64,000 bases of DNA from Pogonophryne albipinna (lineage: Eukaryota; Chordata; Actinopteri; Perciformes; Artedidraconidae), in assembly GCA_028583405.1 (NCBI GenBank), contig CM053244.1, positions 5,390,799 to 5,454,798 of the forward strand, written 5' to 3'. The notes beneath the pieces are model-generated. The model had not been told where the DNA came from. It made no database searches and worked only from the letters and a program-made list of their open reading frames with translations. Shown here piece by piece: positions 23,480-34,074 of the stretch. The translations under genes were made by a program, and so were the position numbers. Every line of letters begins with the position of its first letter. Position 1 is the first letter of the stretch.

Positions 23480-23848
23480 GGCTTGTATTTGTCTTCTGCT
23501 AGCCAACGCTCGTTGAAACGGCAACCTCCTGGTACACAGTCATCTATCACTCTCATCAGAATGCCCAGGTCACACGTAACAAAAACACTTGCAGGTCACG
23601 AGCATCGTGCGGGAAGGCCGGAGCGGAGCTGTTTTATGTGAAAGTGAAGCACTTAAGCGCACTCAGACTTCTTTCTTTTCTTTTCATCTAAAAAGTGAAG
23701 TAAAGCACTTTATCCCAAATGTAAGCACTTTTCAAACCTTGAAAACACCTCGTGCATTTTCGAGAGAGATATATAATCCATATCCATAACACACTGAGTT
23801 CAAATACCCTAACTTCCAAGAGATTGAAGAGTATAACTTGGCCCTTAC

Positions 23849-24176
23849 CTGTGGTGTGTCACCGTCATCCTCAAACTGCTCCCTCGGAACAGGTGTTAAC
23901 TTCTGCTGAAAAACAAGGACAAGAAATAAATGATAACCAATCATGAACCAGCTCAAATGTCATGGCAAAAAATATGCTACGTTTCTATTTTATTAATATG
24001 TGTCATATGTAATGTAGCTCTTTGAGCACTTGGAAAAGCGCTCTAATAAATTATTATTACATATATAGATAGATAAATACATAGACAGGTAGATAGATAT
24101 TTCATAACCTGGCCCTTACCTGAGGTGTGTCACTGTCCTCCTCAATGTTCTGGCTCACATCAGGTGCACATTTCTG
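23849..24176 (-). pseudogene. Two duplicated 57-nt acidic exons
   Basis: Exons 24176-24120 and 23905-23849 are both exactly 57 bases, start with CAGAA and end in ACACC(T/A)CAG before gtaagggcc. They encode QKCAPDVSQNIEEDSDTPQ and QKLTPVPREQFEDDGDTPQ. Similar exon ends and flanking intron bases show a tandem exon duplication. Both are in phase 0 and would add 19-residue acidic repeats after the SET domain. Confidence 0.75.
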
Positions 24177-24406
24177 CTGAAAAGGTTCATTTTAAATAAT
24201 ATATCAACCTTGACACAGCTTTCTGTAAATCTCAAGATACATTGAGATGTAAGATTGTGCATTTAGTCTCATTTAGTTTAGAAAATGACCAAAACCATTA
24301 TAAAAACGAATTAATCTTTTACTTTCATGTCATCATATCAAGGGAAAACTAGAACATTTGTGAAATCACTGATCCATTATCAGTTATCCATAATAACTGA
24401 CTGTAC

Positions 24407-25769
24407 CTGTTTGCGCCAAGGCCAGTCTGCATCCCCATAGTTGTATGTAATTTCTTCACCTGGGGAAATATCTCTCAGGGCAGAGAGGCAGAGATGTGGC
24501 ATCCCCCCAACTTCGACACGTTTCATTTTGGAGTTAGGCTTCTTGTTGTCATCATTAACAAGCCTTCAATCGATGCATCAACACTTAAGGAAAAGAATAT
24601 TAAGATTTCATGTTGCCTACTTAATTAAGATAATAGTGTTGAGAATTTTAAGACACAGTTAAAAGAAAATCAGGAACCCTTGGGAAAAGACAGATTGGAG
24701 AGAGAGAGCAAGAGAGAGAGATGTAGCTTGCAACAATACCTTTTAAAGGTATTACTTTGCTGGTGCATCGCTTGAAGGTTTTTTAAAATAGGGGTTTTCT
24801 CAAGTTAAAGCTTACATCTTGAAAAATATTATTGCACCTGCAAATAAGGACGTACATATTAATACTTACAGCCAACTTTTTCCTTTCCATTGGAAATCAA
24901 ACAGGAACACACTTTGTTTCATTGTAGTTGGTCGGGTTGAAAAGATGATCCTGTTTGAAAATTGACCCACGGTATTCAACAACAACATTTCCTCTTGGAA
25001 ATCCCTCCAGAGCAAGCACACCTCGACCTTTAATAAATGAAAAATACATTACTGTATTTTATCCAATAGAGCAGTCTTCCATTATTTAAATGTGGAGTCT
25101 ATTTAACAACAACAGTGTAATACATATATAGAGATACAGCGACCTTGGGTCTCATGAAAGGCACTATATAAGCTATTATTATTATAGAGATACAGTATCG
25201 GACACCAACATGATTCTTGAGACGCACATGAAGAATTGACAAATGTCGTGATTTACTGTGTATACAAGTGACTCTGTCCAAATCAATATTTTTCAATGCA
25301 CTCAAATATGTTTTCATATAAATGTAATAAGTAACCACACAAATATATTTCTCTATTTGAATAAATGTAGACGAAATCCACAAATGCATTTATTTAAAGG
25401 TATTTTAAATCTATCAAAAACATATTAAGATGCCGTTTCATTTATAAACAAAGCATTTACAGACGGCTTGTATGAACTTCACTGCATTTGTGTGCACGTT
25501 CTTTTAGACTGTTCTGACGTAGATGGATTCACAAATGTATGGATAGAAGAATGCTAAGACAATTTCACAAAACGTTATTGATTGGCTGTGTACAACTGAC
25601 ACGAGCACTGCTTCCATCTGTACATGTATAACATACACAAATGTAAAAACGTATCTTTATTCTGATCAATATAGTGCTCCGTGAGACCAGCCTTGTCAGT
25701 TTTTAACCTGATGTGCTTTTCAGAATCCTTTAGAGGGCGGACTCGTGTACTCCTCAACGATCTTTCCAT
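24407..25769 (-). pseudogene. KMT5A-like SET methyltransferase domain, exons 1-3
   Basis: SET domains of this type transfer methyl groups to lysine, in KMT5A to histone H4 Lys20. Exon 1 reads MERSLRSTRVRPLKDSEKH then KAGLTEHYID; exon 2 GRGVLALEGFPRGNVVVEYRG and, in a second frame, FLFDFQWKGKSWL; exon 3 VDASIEG and, after a frame change, LVNDDNKKPNSKMK, PHLCLSALRDI and EEITYNYGDADWPW. These match the order of SET motifs (GRG, VVEYRG, the NH-like LVND position, EEITYNYG). The exon 2/3 junction falls in a valid codon (S-W-L-V-D-A). Breaks: a frameshift near 24920-24930 with a TGA, and another near 24562-24566. The exon 1 donor could not be fixed. No catalytic protein can be made from this copy. 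Confidence 0.7.
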
Positions 25770-25861
25770 ATTATCTGTTTGATAAAAAGAATTTAATGTA
25801 TGATTGATTTATTTTAGCAACCCAGTTAAACTAGCATGTACAATTTATTAGATAGTCATAT

Positions 25862-26319
25862 TGTCACAATCTGATGAAGGACCCAAATGCAGCACTTGAG
25901 AAACCAAGGAGTATTGGTAATGTACTTTAATGGTAGTACCAGAGCAGAGGGATACCAGCAGAACAGTATCAGCCGGATGAACCGGAGGACAGCGGGCAGA
26001 AGGTGAGTCAGGGCCGGGCAGAGGGTCAGGGAGCAGGCGAGGCGGTCATCGTAGGTACAGGCAGGGTCAGACAGCAGGCAAGGCAGGATAGTCCAAGGAC
26101 AGGCAGGTCAGGGACAGGCAGGGTCGGAACCGGGTAACAAACGTGTGAAAGACTAGCATGAAGGCAAAGTACGATCTGGCAGCGGGTGTGTGTCTGGTGA
26201 GGGTTTAAATACTGGCAGTGAAGCTATGGGTGCAGAAGAGAAAGAGAGTGAGCTAAAACGTGGGTGTGGTTAACAGGTGAATGGAAAACTACTGGTGAAT
26301 GACGGAGCAGACTGTGACA
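25862..26319 (-). mobile_element. Gypsy-type solo LTR
   Basis: 458 bp starting TGTCACAATCTG and ending CTGTGACA, with 5-bp duplication CATAT (25857-25861 and 26320-26324). Minus-strand reading gives a TATA-like GTATTTAAACC and an ATTAAAG poly(A)-type signal in the right places. The middle contains short GGCAGGGTCAG-like repeats. Confidence 0.88.
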
Positions 26320-26498
26320 CATATGCTAGGATACAGTGGCCTGGCCATTCAGGGCTTTAGCCCCCCAAGATGTTTTCTTTACCCCCGGACAATTATCTCA
26401 TTAATATTATACATTAACCAAGCTTTAACTGAACCATATGACACTAAAGAGGAAGGCAGAGTTGTAATTTCCTGTCTTCAGTGAATGCAACAGAGGCA

Positions 26499-26544
26499 AT
26501 TTGCAATTTGGTGCTATATATATATATAGCACCAAATTGCAAAT
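26499..26544. repeat. Perfect 46-bp palindrome
   Basis: Two 23-bp halves are exact reverse complements meeting in a (TA)n centre. It can extrude as a cruciform. No element boundary coincides with it. Confidence 0.95.
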
Positions 26545-26834
26545 AATCTATAACTACTGTCACTTTTCACATTGAACATGTGCTCTTTTATTAAATAAAC
26601 TAAACGCTTTCATTTTAAGTTGTGGGTTTAGTGTTTTTGACCCTAAGAAACACTGATGCATTAATCAATAATCCACAGCTCCTCTCTCTGCTCCAGAGGA
26701 TTTAAAAAATATATATCCCAATGCCACAAAAATGCATCAGTGACGTGGTTGAAATCTGAAAAAAAAACTGAAACAAGCGGTATCAGTGACTGTGTGTTTG
26801 ATGTGGCTCTTTGCAGTAACATAGAAAAAATGTG

Positions 26835-26866
26835 GCTCTTAACCTCTGACTGGTTGGCCACCCCTG
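26835..26866 (-). mobile_element. hAT terminus, single end
   Basis: Minus-strand reading from 26866 gives CAGGGGTGGCCAACCAGTCA followed by GAGGTTAAGAGCCACA, a typical hAT start. No second end with an 8-bp duplication was found; the sequence from 26335 to here may be its remains. Confidence 0.5.
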
Positions 26867-27332
26867 CCCTAGTGTGTATAGTAATTGTAGTGTTTACCTG
26901 TAGTTAATATCCTATCCTCTTCCTGTGTTAAGTGATGATCTCCTGCACACACAAACAAAGCAGCGTTATTTAGGTAAAACACAGTCCACGGACAATATTT
27001 GAATGAAACCTTAAAAATACAACACTTTGAAAAAGAGCTGAAGATGCAGTTAGCTTGATATGGTCGCTTAGCAATGCTAAGCCACGTCTGACTCATTACA
27101 AGCATCCGCAAAAGAGCAGCACCCCTTGCGCGCCTCATTGCGCTCAAACATCGGCAAAAGAGCGGCGGACGCGCTAAAAAAAAACTTGCATTTGAACGGC
27201 CCCTTATCCCTGCATTAAACGTTACCTACATCAGTTAAATTGAATATTGTCATAAAACCTGATAGATCCAGCAGCTTTATTAATTTGCTCCAGTTGTTAA
27301 CTTAAATGGTAGCAAATAGGAGATAGGCCTAC
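26867..27332. other. Unassigned sequence between a hAT end and a solo LTR
   Basis: AT-rich with a short GC-rich patch at 27100-27170. No gene, RNA or element boundary recognised. Confidence 0.4.
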
Positions 27333-28095
27333 TGTTACAGCCGCTGCTACCTTGTGCCCTTAATTCTGTTTGTGTGTGGGTGTATGCAAATGAGCTGTGC
27401 AGTTCCTATGCTGTCAGTGGCCGTCTCGACCCCGCAACCTCCGGGATTGGACAGACGTCACCCACGCCCTGCCCGCTTCTGCCACGTCATCCGGGGGAGG
27501 AGGACAAAGGCTGGGCACGGATACCATTCGGGAGGCTCTGTATTGTGTGACAGACGCCTCAAGCATCTCCGTGTGATTCTACCCTCGTTCTGTGACTTCT
27601 GAGACTGTTTAGCCGTGTTTATTCTGTGTTAGCTACTCTGATTAGCAGGGTATTCAGTAGGGTTCTGGGCGAGCACACTGATTAGCAGTGTGTCGTCGGG
27701 TTCTGTGTTAGTATAGGGTTTGTGTGTGTATATTGCTTAGATCCAGGTTGATTAGCACCTGTAGACCAGCATTCCCGTGTGTATATTGCGTAGATCCAGG
27801 TGATTAGCACCTGTAGACCCGCACCAGCTGTGTTTTCCCACAGCCTCGTTTTGATTATTGTTTTGTTTCCACTTTAGAAGTGAGGTATTTCCTTTCCTTT
27901 TGTGTAGTACTGGGCAACTCTCTTTTGGAGACCCTTTTGTGAGATAGTGACAGCTTGACCCGTTGTTGGGCCAAGCTGTTTTGTGTACATCATTTTACTC
28001 CGTTGCTGTTACAATAAACCACCGGTAACATATACCAAATCCACTCTGGTCGTGTCGTTTCCCTTTTGTATCCCTAGCCAAGAGGGAACGTAACA
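27333..28095 (+). mobile_element. 763-bp solo LTR
   Basis: Begins TGTTACAGCC and ends GAACGTAACA, with perfect 5-bp duplication CCTAC (27328-27332 and 28096-28100). AATAAA at about 28013 serves as poly(A) signal. A roughly 52-bp unit (TATATTGC(T/G)TAGATCCAGG to GTAGACC) is tandemly repeated at about 27725-27830. The family is not determined. Confidence 0.88.
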
Positions 28096-28100
28096 CCTAC

Positions 28101-28589
28101 CCAGCGCCATATAGACTGAGAGTTATGTCATCTCCGTTCACTCCAATGGACCACTTTTTTACAGCAATGGCGGATCGTGGAGCCTCTCAATCGTTCCCCG
28201 GAAGTTAGCGCCAAGGCTAGCAGAGCTGTAGAGTTGCAGCATAATAGACCGTTCGTGACGGACTTTTAAAGGTAAGAAGAAGTTTAAAGATTTATATTGC
28301 GGATATTATCAGTACATCTGATTCAAATTAACATGTGTATTAAAGGATGTCAGTGGATTATCCCTAAATTAGTAGATTTAGGGAACGTTTACAGATAACA
28401 GATCAAGCTAGGATACCGAATCAAGTTAGCAACACACGTTGAACAGCCTTTTAATTGTAAATTCCGTTCTCTTAATGTCATTTCGTCCAACGTTGTTGAA
28501 TTAGAGAAGAGGGGCTTCTAAACGGGATTGTATGCGGGGGTGGAGGGAGTTAAATATTAGATAAATATAACTTTGGTGCGTGTAACGGA
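28101..28589. other. Unassigned sequence
   Basis: No convincing frame. ATGGCGGATCGTGGAGCC at 28167 opens a short frame without known similarity. No repeat boundaries found. Confidence 0.35.
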
Positions 28590-28779
28590 GCGTCCACACT
28601 ACAGCTTCAAAAAAAGCTTGGAGCTGGGCGTGTCTGAAGCTTGGGGATTTTATTCGAGCAACGCGACCAACAACCAATCACATGAATCTCCCGCCCCCGA
28701 CATACAAAGCAAAGAACCCCGGGGATTTTATGCGAGCAATATATATATAAACTCCCCAAACAGGCAAAAACCTACCAGT

Positions 28780-28929
28780 TTCACCCACTGTCTCTGCCAC
28801 CTCCCTCCATGACTGGTTCTTCCGGTTTGTATCCCGGTAGGTGAAGAGGGTCTGGTCATACAAAACCGGGTGATTTGCTACGGAGATAAATAGTTTCTCC
28901 TCCATCTTTTTTTGAAATATAGAAATCAA
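28780..28929 (-). pseudogene. MADF/Myb-SANT-like DNA-binding domain fragment
   Basis: From the ATG at 28905 the minus strand reads MEEKLFISVANHPVLYDQ, then FTYRDTNRKNQSWREVAETV: the first two-thirds of a MADF domain (Leu-Ile-xx-V-x-x-xPxLYD, then W-x-x-I/V). In PIF/Harbinger elements such proteins bind the element ends and carry the transposase into the nucleus. The rest of the domain is absent; the frame runs into low-complexity sequence after V-G-E. Confidence 0.6.
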
Positions 28930-29032
28930 CGGCGGGATATCTCTCCCAGCTTAGACGCGGTTTGATTGGCTAGCGCTTGAGCCGTCAGATTTTCAGAAAC
29001 GGGATTTGATTGGCTGGCGCTGGCTACTCCGG

Positions 29033-29082
29033 CGTCTCCGGCGTCAGAAGTTGAACATGTTCAACTTCTGACGGCGGAGACG
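29033..29082. repeat. 50-bp palindrome with no spacer
   Basis: Symmetric about 29057/29058 with a single mismatched pair (29041/29074). The centre is GTTGAACATGTTCAAC. It lies inside the Harbinger-like element and could form a cruciform or hairpin. Confidence 0.9.
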
Positions 29083-29194
29083 GACCACTATGCTACCCAC
29101 AATTCAGTTCGGCGAAAAGCGAGGCAACGTGACGTCACCCCATTCAAAGTGAATGGGCAGACGCGTTGGAAACTGTTTTTGAAGCTGTGGACGC

Positions 29195-29903
29195 AGCGTC
29201 AGAGTTTTTAGCAGAGCCATATTGTGTCCTTGTGATTATGTTGATTATTACCCGTCTGTATAATGTTGCAGCTCAGCTGATTTTGGATTGATGGCAAAGG
29301 GAGAGGGACTTAAGTGAGTGTGAAAACACAAGGTAAGTTTAATACTACTGTTTTATATAAGTAAGCATACTAAACATATAATACAGTGATAGAATACATA
29401 AGTAATCTTGTTAGTAACCTACTGTATGGCAGGTGGAGGGGCAGTGATGTTACAGGTGGAGGAGCAAAACTGCAAGACTGCAAACTCACAAGACAGAGAA
29501 ATCGAAGTTTGTTCTCCAGAGAAGAGGTTGATTTCACTTCAATTTTTTCATATTTTTTAAAGATGTGGAAATGGCACAAAAAAAAACTTGAGAGCTGTAA
29601 CCAAGACAACTGTAACAACATGAGTAGAGAGCCACCAAGGTTTTTCAAGTCCCTCTCTTACTCCATTTTGCCAACCCAAACTTCCAGGTACATGACGGGA
29701 CACCTTGCTTGTTTTTGTTGTTTGCGCTCCTCTGGCTGGGTGCTGGCAGGTGGAGGGCAGTGATCCCTTCACTTCTTCCCTCAATCTTTGAGACTAATGT
29801 AAGTAGAAGACATGGCACTGTAAATGTTCGAACATTTAAAATATTATACCACTTAAAAATAAGAAATATTACTTTTGTTACTAATAGTTCATACTTATTA
29901 TAC
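29195..29903. other. Unassigned sequence
   Basis: Open frames at 29386-29763 (plus) and 29370-29784 (minus) have no recognised motif. GGTGGAGG-type phrases recur at 29431, 29455 and 29750. Confidence 0.35.
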
Positions 29904-30099
29904 CTGTGTCACCTTTCACACTATCGCTGTGATCATGAGCTATGGGCTTTGTAGATACAGGTCCCGGGGTGAATCGTGGTGCAGGGGCCCTTCTCTTTTT
30001 GACAACAGGGCGATGCACGAAGATGGTGGCTATAGCCTCTGCTCTCAGCCTAGTCTTGCCCTTTTTTGTCTTGACAAACTGGTCTGCATCAAAATGTGC
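29904..30099 (-). pseudogene. THAP domain, C-terminal exon
   Basis: Minus-strand exon between an acceptor (ccgcag, 30102-30100) and a donor (ACAG/gtataat, 29904). It reads AHFDADQFVKTKKGKTRLR, then AEAIATIF and a basic proline-rich tail. The xHFxxDxF and A(I/V)xTIF motifs form the second half of a THAP zinc finger, a DNA-binding module of P-element-type transposases and some host regulators. The zinc-binding Cys before AHF would come from the preceding exon. Confidence 0.6.
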
Positions 30100-30632
30100 C
30101 TGCGGAGTGACTTGAGGTTACTTCACACACAGAACAACTCAGTTTTGTCTGCCCACATACATATTCCATAGTGGTTGAATACACAGTATTAGGAAACACT
30201 TTATACTTACTGGACATGTTATACTCATTACATACTGTATATAAAATATGACCAAGAATGTGAGACAACTTTATAGAAATTCATATCACATCTGTTACTG
30301 ATGCCATTTGTCATACTTTGTTAAACTCACAAATAATAAAGTTCCATAACTTCAGTTGGAAACAGAGACCACACCTTATCTCCCCAAGGCAATTTCCCAT
30401 CCAATAGGTGTGCTATATAGGTGTGTATAACCCTTTCTCCTGTCTGTTACTCCCTCTTTCAGCACAAGAACCAGAGGGGGATTCAATGGAGTCTGACTAC
30501 CTGCACTGAGACCCTCAACTCTGTGTTTTTCAAGCCTTTCCCTGTTTTTTTGTATTAAACAAAACATTAAGCTTTCCCAATGGTGTGGTTTTCGTTTTGT
30601 GAAAAAGTGCAAATGCAGTGTTTGTATATAAA

Positions 30633-30761
30633 TCACATATTTTCTTGCTGTTGGTCGTGAAATTGCTCCTGCTTCCTCCGCTCTGTGTCAGTGGGGAAGC
30701 CGTACATTCGTACTCCTTTCTCGGAGCGATTGGAGCATCCCCAGGCAGCACAGCAAACCAT
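30633..30761 (-). pseudogene. THAP domain, N-terminal exon
   Basis: From ATG at 30761 the frame reads MVCCAAWGCSNRSEKGV, then YGFPTDTERRKQ: the CxxxxC-N-R and F-P elements of a THAP finger. After that it degenerates to a stop at 30633. With the exon at 30099-29904 this covers most of a THAP domain; the middle part with the invariant Trp is not found. It could come from a P-element-like or THAP-bearing transposon or a host THAP gene. Confidence 0.6.
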
Positions 30762-30829
30762 GGTGGCGACTAGGAGGCAGCACAGCAAACCAGGACAACA
30801 CGGAGGAAAGGCACAGACAAACTGCATGA

Positions 30830-31508
30830 TATGCTATTCAATGTTTATTGAATTCCATGTATTTGCAATGGATGTTCCTAAAACAACACATTTAACATCA
30901 TCATGCTGCTGCTGCTGCTAGTCCTTTGATAGTCACCTGTCGGTCTCCTGTCCTTTCTGAAAGCCATAAAGATGACATTAGTCATTTAGATAACTTGTGT
31001 CCTCAATTACCATGGGATTACTGAAACTACCATGAATTTAAGAAAATGGTAGAAATTAATCTAATCTGAATTTTAAAGCATTACTTTAGATCCCCTCCCT
31101 CTAAATATATCCATAAACATTAGAAAGTGATGCTCCTGACTACCATACAAGTTTAAGAAGATAATATTGGTTTTAAAGAAGCTATAAATAAACAGCAACA
31201 GGCTCTTTAACCAAGGCACTGTTAGCCTAACATGTAAACTAGTTGTTCACACTAATCCTAGCAAATTCTATTTTATTTTTTAAAACATATCGATGTAAAT
31301 ACATACACATATCGATTTTTTTATAAATATTGCAAATCAAAACCTTTATTCACTAATAATTACCAAAAATCGTAGTTCTATCTCCTGTTATCAATGCATT
31401 CACATTGCTCTACATGAACCACGTGACGATAACCGTTTTTGGACTTCCGTTGTCGTAACTCTTCTATCTATATGGCGCTGGGCCTACCTAACTTTGGCGG
31501 TGAAATAA
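30830..31508. other. Unassigned AT-rich sequence
   Basis: A short CTG run at 30904-30918 (tgctgctgctgctgcta). No gene or element ends recognised. Confidence 0.4.
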
Positions 31509-31512
31509 TTAA

Positions 31513-32640
31513 CCTGTTAAACCCCAAGGTCGGCGGGGACCCTGTTTTTTTTTTTCACGACACTGTGTCTCAGGGGATCTTAATATTTAAGAACCTATTA
31601 ATGTGTTATACCAGATTAACGGAAATAATCTCAGCTAACTGACGATACAAAACACAAGTCTCATAAGAAGCATCTAAATGACCCCTTAGCGAAAAATGCT
31701 AACGGACATTGGCACAGAACTCAAGATAAAAGTACCCTTATTACTTATCGTAGCTGCACACACAAGATATCCGATTAAAGCTGAGGTTCCACAGATTATT
31801 TAGGTATATAGTATCATCACTGAGTCATCCAAACTCGCGACAGGGGAAGCAAACACAGACATCACAACACGTACCTTTACGGAGCTTCTAGGGAGATCGT
31901 CTCACCGTAGCTGTCAATCTGATCAAAATACGTGTTCAATGGCATTAAAACGAGAAAAAACGTGGCTGAATCGGTTAATACATATGTTTTCATTTATAAT
32001 CCATAATTCAATTTTTATGTAAAAATCGCAGAGCAAACGTTAGCTGCTAATGGTAGCCACCAGAGTGGCTGCTGCTTCCGGTCTAGGCTATGCAGCAGTC
32101 TAACTCACGCACATTACCAAATAAGGACTAGGTGGGGGTTCCCCTCGATTCCATTGGCTCTGACGGTCAGAAAGAGATTTCAATCATCAAAATCGACCAA
32201 TGGGTTCCAGAGAATCGGCGAAAACGCCCATTTCCACCCAAATCACCTCAGAGGTGGAGTTTTTTTTCTAAACCTCACAAATGGTCAAATGTCACTTGTT
32301 TTGCATCAATCTTGATACAGGGTACTTATATGTTGTACTTTGGATTCCTAAAGCTTTTAGTCTACTAACCCATCATCCAAGGTTAGTTTTCACTATAAGT
32401 ACAACATATTTTTTGGACGGACACTATCATTTACAGTTTTTTTACTGTGTTCAATCTGAATTTTCTTTCAAATAAAAAACATCTTTATTGATTCTGACTT
32501 TTCTACATCCAACTCACAGGTTTATCATTACTTTGAGAACAAAGATTATTAATTTAACCCTTTTAGAAGATATGGTAATTTATTCTGGGAATGTCATTTT
32601 CGAGCCTGAAATCTGAAAAACAGGCTCGGGGTTTAACAGG
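31513..32640 (+). mobile_element. TTAA-flanked non-autonomous transposon (piggyBac/Kolobok type)
   Basis: Ends CCTGTTAAACCCC and GGGGTTTAACAGG are exact inverted repeats over 13 bp, each flanked by TTAA (31509-31512 and 32641-32644). Length 1,128 bp. No transposase frame. A second copy without clear ends lies in 21236-22170. TTAA targets are used by piggyBac and Kolobok; the termini alone do not decide which. Confidence 0.85.
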
Positions 32641-32876
32641 TTAAGATAAAGTCAAAAGAAAACTGTCAGCTCACCTATTAAAATGAGTTTGCTGTCATTA
32701 CACGACTGGATGAAACGAAAGCGCTTTGAGCATCAGGAGAAAGTGCTATATAAATGACAGGTATTATTATATAGCTAATGAAATGTCTATGTCCCAGCAG
32801 AGTGGCTCTACAAGAGTTCAAACACCAGAATAATGGCATGGTAGCATCTGTGTGGGAATGAAATGGTTCCTGTAGT

Positions 32877-33253
<377 letters not shown>

Positions 33254-33309
33254 TTTAATGCATGTACTTTCAAAGTCGGTACAAAATAACATTAATCCGA
33301 CCGAAGAAA

Positions 33310-33450
33310 CCCTCCTTTATGTGTTCGAGAAGCGCGGGATGTTTCGCGGCAGCTTTTGAAAGGATTTTCCTCCAATAAGGGCGGATCCTGGCCGAGTGTC
33401 GCTCATGTGGGCGGAGCTGAGCTCCAAAACGAGCCTTGACCAATTAGAAG
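33310..33450 (-). promoter_or_regulatory. Remnant H2A promoter
   Basis: On the minus strand ACATAAAGG (about 33314-33322) lies about 65 bases before the H2A ATG as a TATA-like box. Two CCAAT boxes occur at 33372-33376 and 33440-33444 (plus-strand orientation), usual for replication-dependent histone genes. Part of the stretch is GC-rich. Confidence 0.5.
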
Positions 33451-34074
33451 TGGAAGGACAGCTGCGTCACCATTTCACAGCATGGATGTATAATAAGAAC
33501 ATTCACACATTAGAGGAGGTCGGTTCTCTTTGTGTTGAATAATGCTTGATGCACATGCAGCAGATACCACAGCTTTTTGGCATGTTAAAACTATTATTTT
33601 CTGCCTCGCTCATGAGAGTAACAGCCGGCGAAATTACAGCCTCGCCTACTGATTTTAATTTAACCATATATCGAGCCCGATTGTCGATTTCAAATGTGTG
33701 CTCTAAAATGATATTTGTTAAATTACTATTATCATTATTATAAGCAAGACAATAAATGGAAAATATATGGAGAAAATAAACGTATTTGAGATACGTTCAT
33801 AACAAACGTACCGTGGGAGAAAATACATTTCGAGCTAAATCGTAATTGAGAATGCAGTTTAGTTCTGTGGGAACGTCATTTTTAGGAGACAGGGTTGGTG
33901 TGATCAACCAAAGCTGTTCTAAACATTGTGTTTTCATGTAGGACCTCTTCCATCGAAGTAAGAGGCAGATTGAGAAAATAGGTTTGAAGGGGCTTCAATT
34001 CTAATTGATCACAATGTATGTTTAAATATTGTGGTGCTGTTCTCCATTTGTTTAACCAGTTTACAATAAAACAT
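33451..34074. other. Unassigned sequence
   Basis: Mostly AT-rich; no element boundary or gene recognised. Confidence 0.4.

Larger units (their letters stand above)
15989..25769 (-). pseudogene. Nine-exon SET-domain / zinc-finger gene, broken
   Basis: Minus-strand exons with GT/AG borders: about 25769-25656 (first ATG), 25027-24870, 24583-24407, 24176-24120, 23905-23849, 18830-18765, 18654-18505, 18162-18100 and 17360-15989. The order is SET domain, acidic linkers, Lys/Glu-rich helix, Ser/Asp-rich linker, then zinc fingers and a C-terminal conserved block. Several middle exons are multiples of three and join in phase. Frameshifts occur in exons 2, 3 and 9, and the protein stops at a hairpin, so it is a pseudogene. 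I recall multi-copy fish proteins with this SET plus YCLxC-finger organisation, but cannot verify it here; that all nine exons belong to one gene is inferred from strand, order and phase. Confidence 0.6.
28590..29194 (-). mobile_element. PIF/Harbinger-like non-autonomous element
   Basis: The ends are inverted copies: GCGTCCACACTACAGCTTCAAAAA on the left, and on the right a reverse of GCGTCCACAGCTTCAAAAAC. Inside, on the minus strand, is an exon of a MADF/Myb-SANT-type protein, the second protein of PIF/Harbinger transposons. No DDE transposase is present. The exact TSD could not be fixed. Confidence 0.5.

Noticed and set aside
29386..29763. 125-codon plus-strand frame
   Set aside because: No conserved domain and an unlikely composition; surrounded by repeat-derived DNA.
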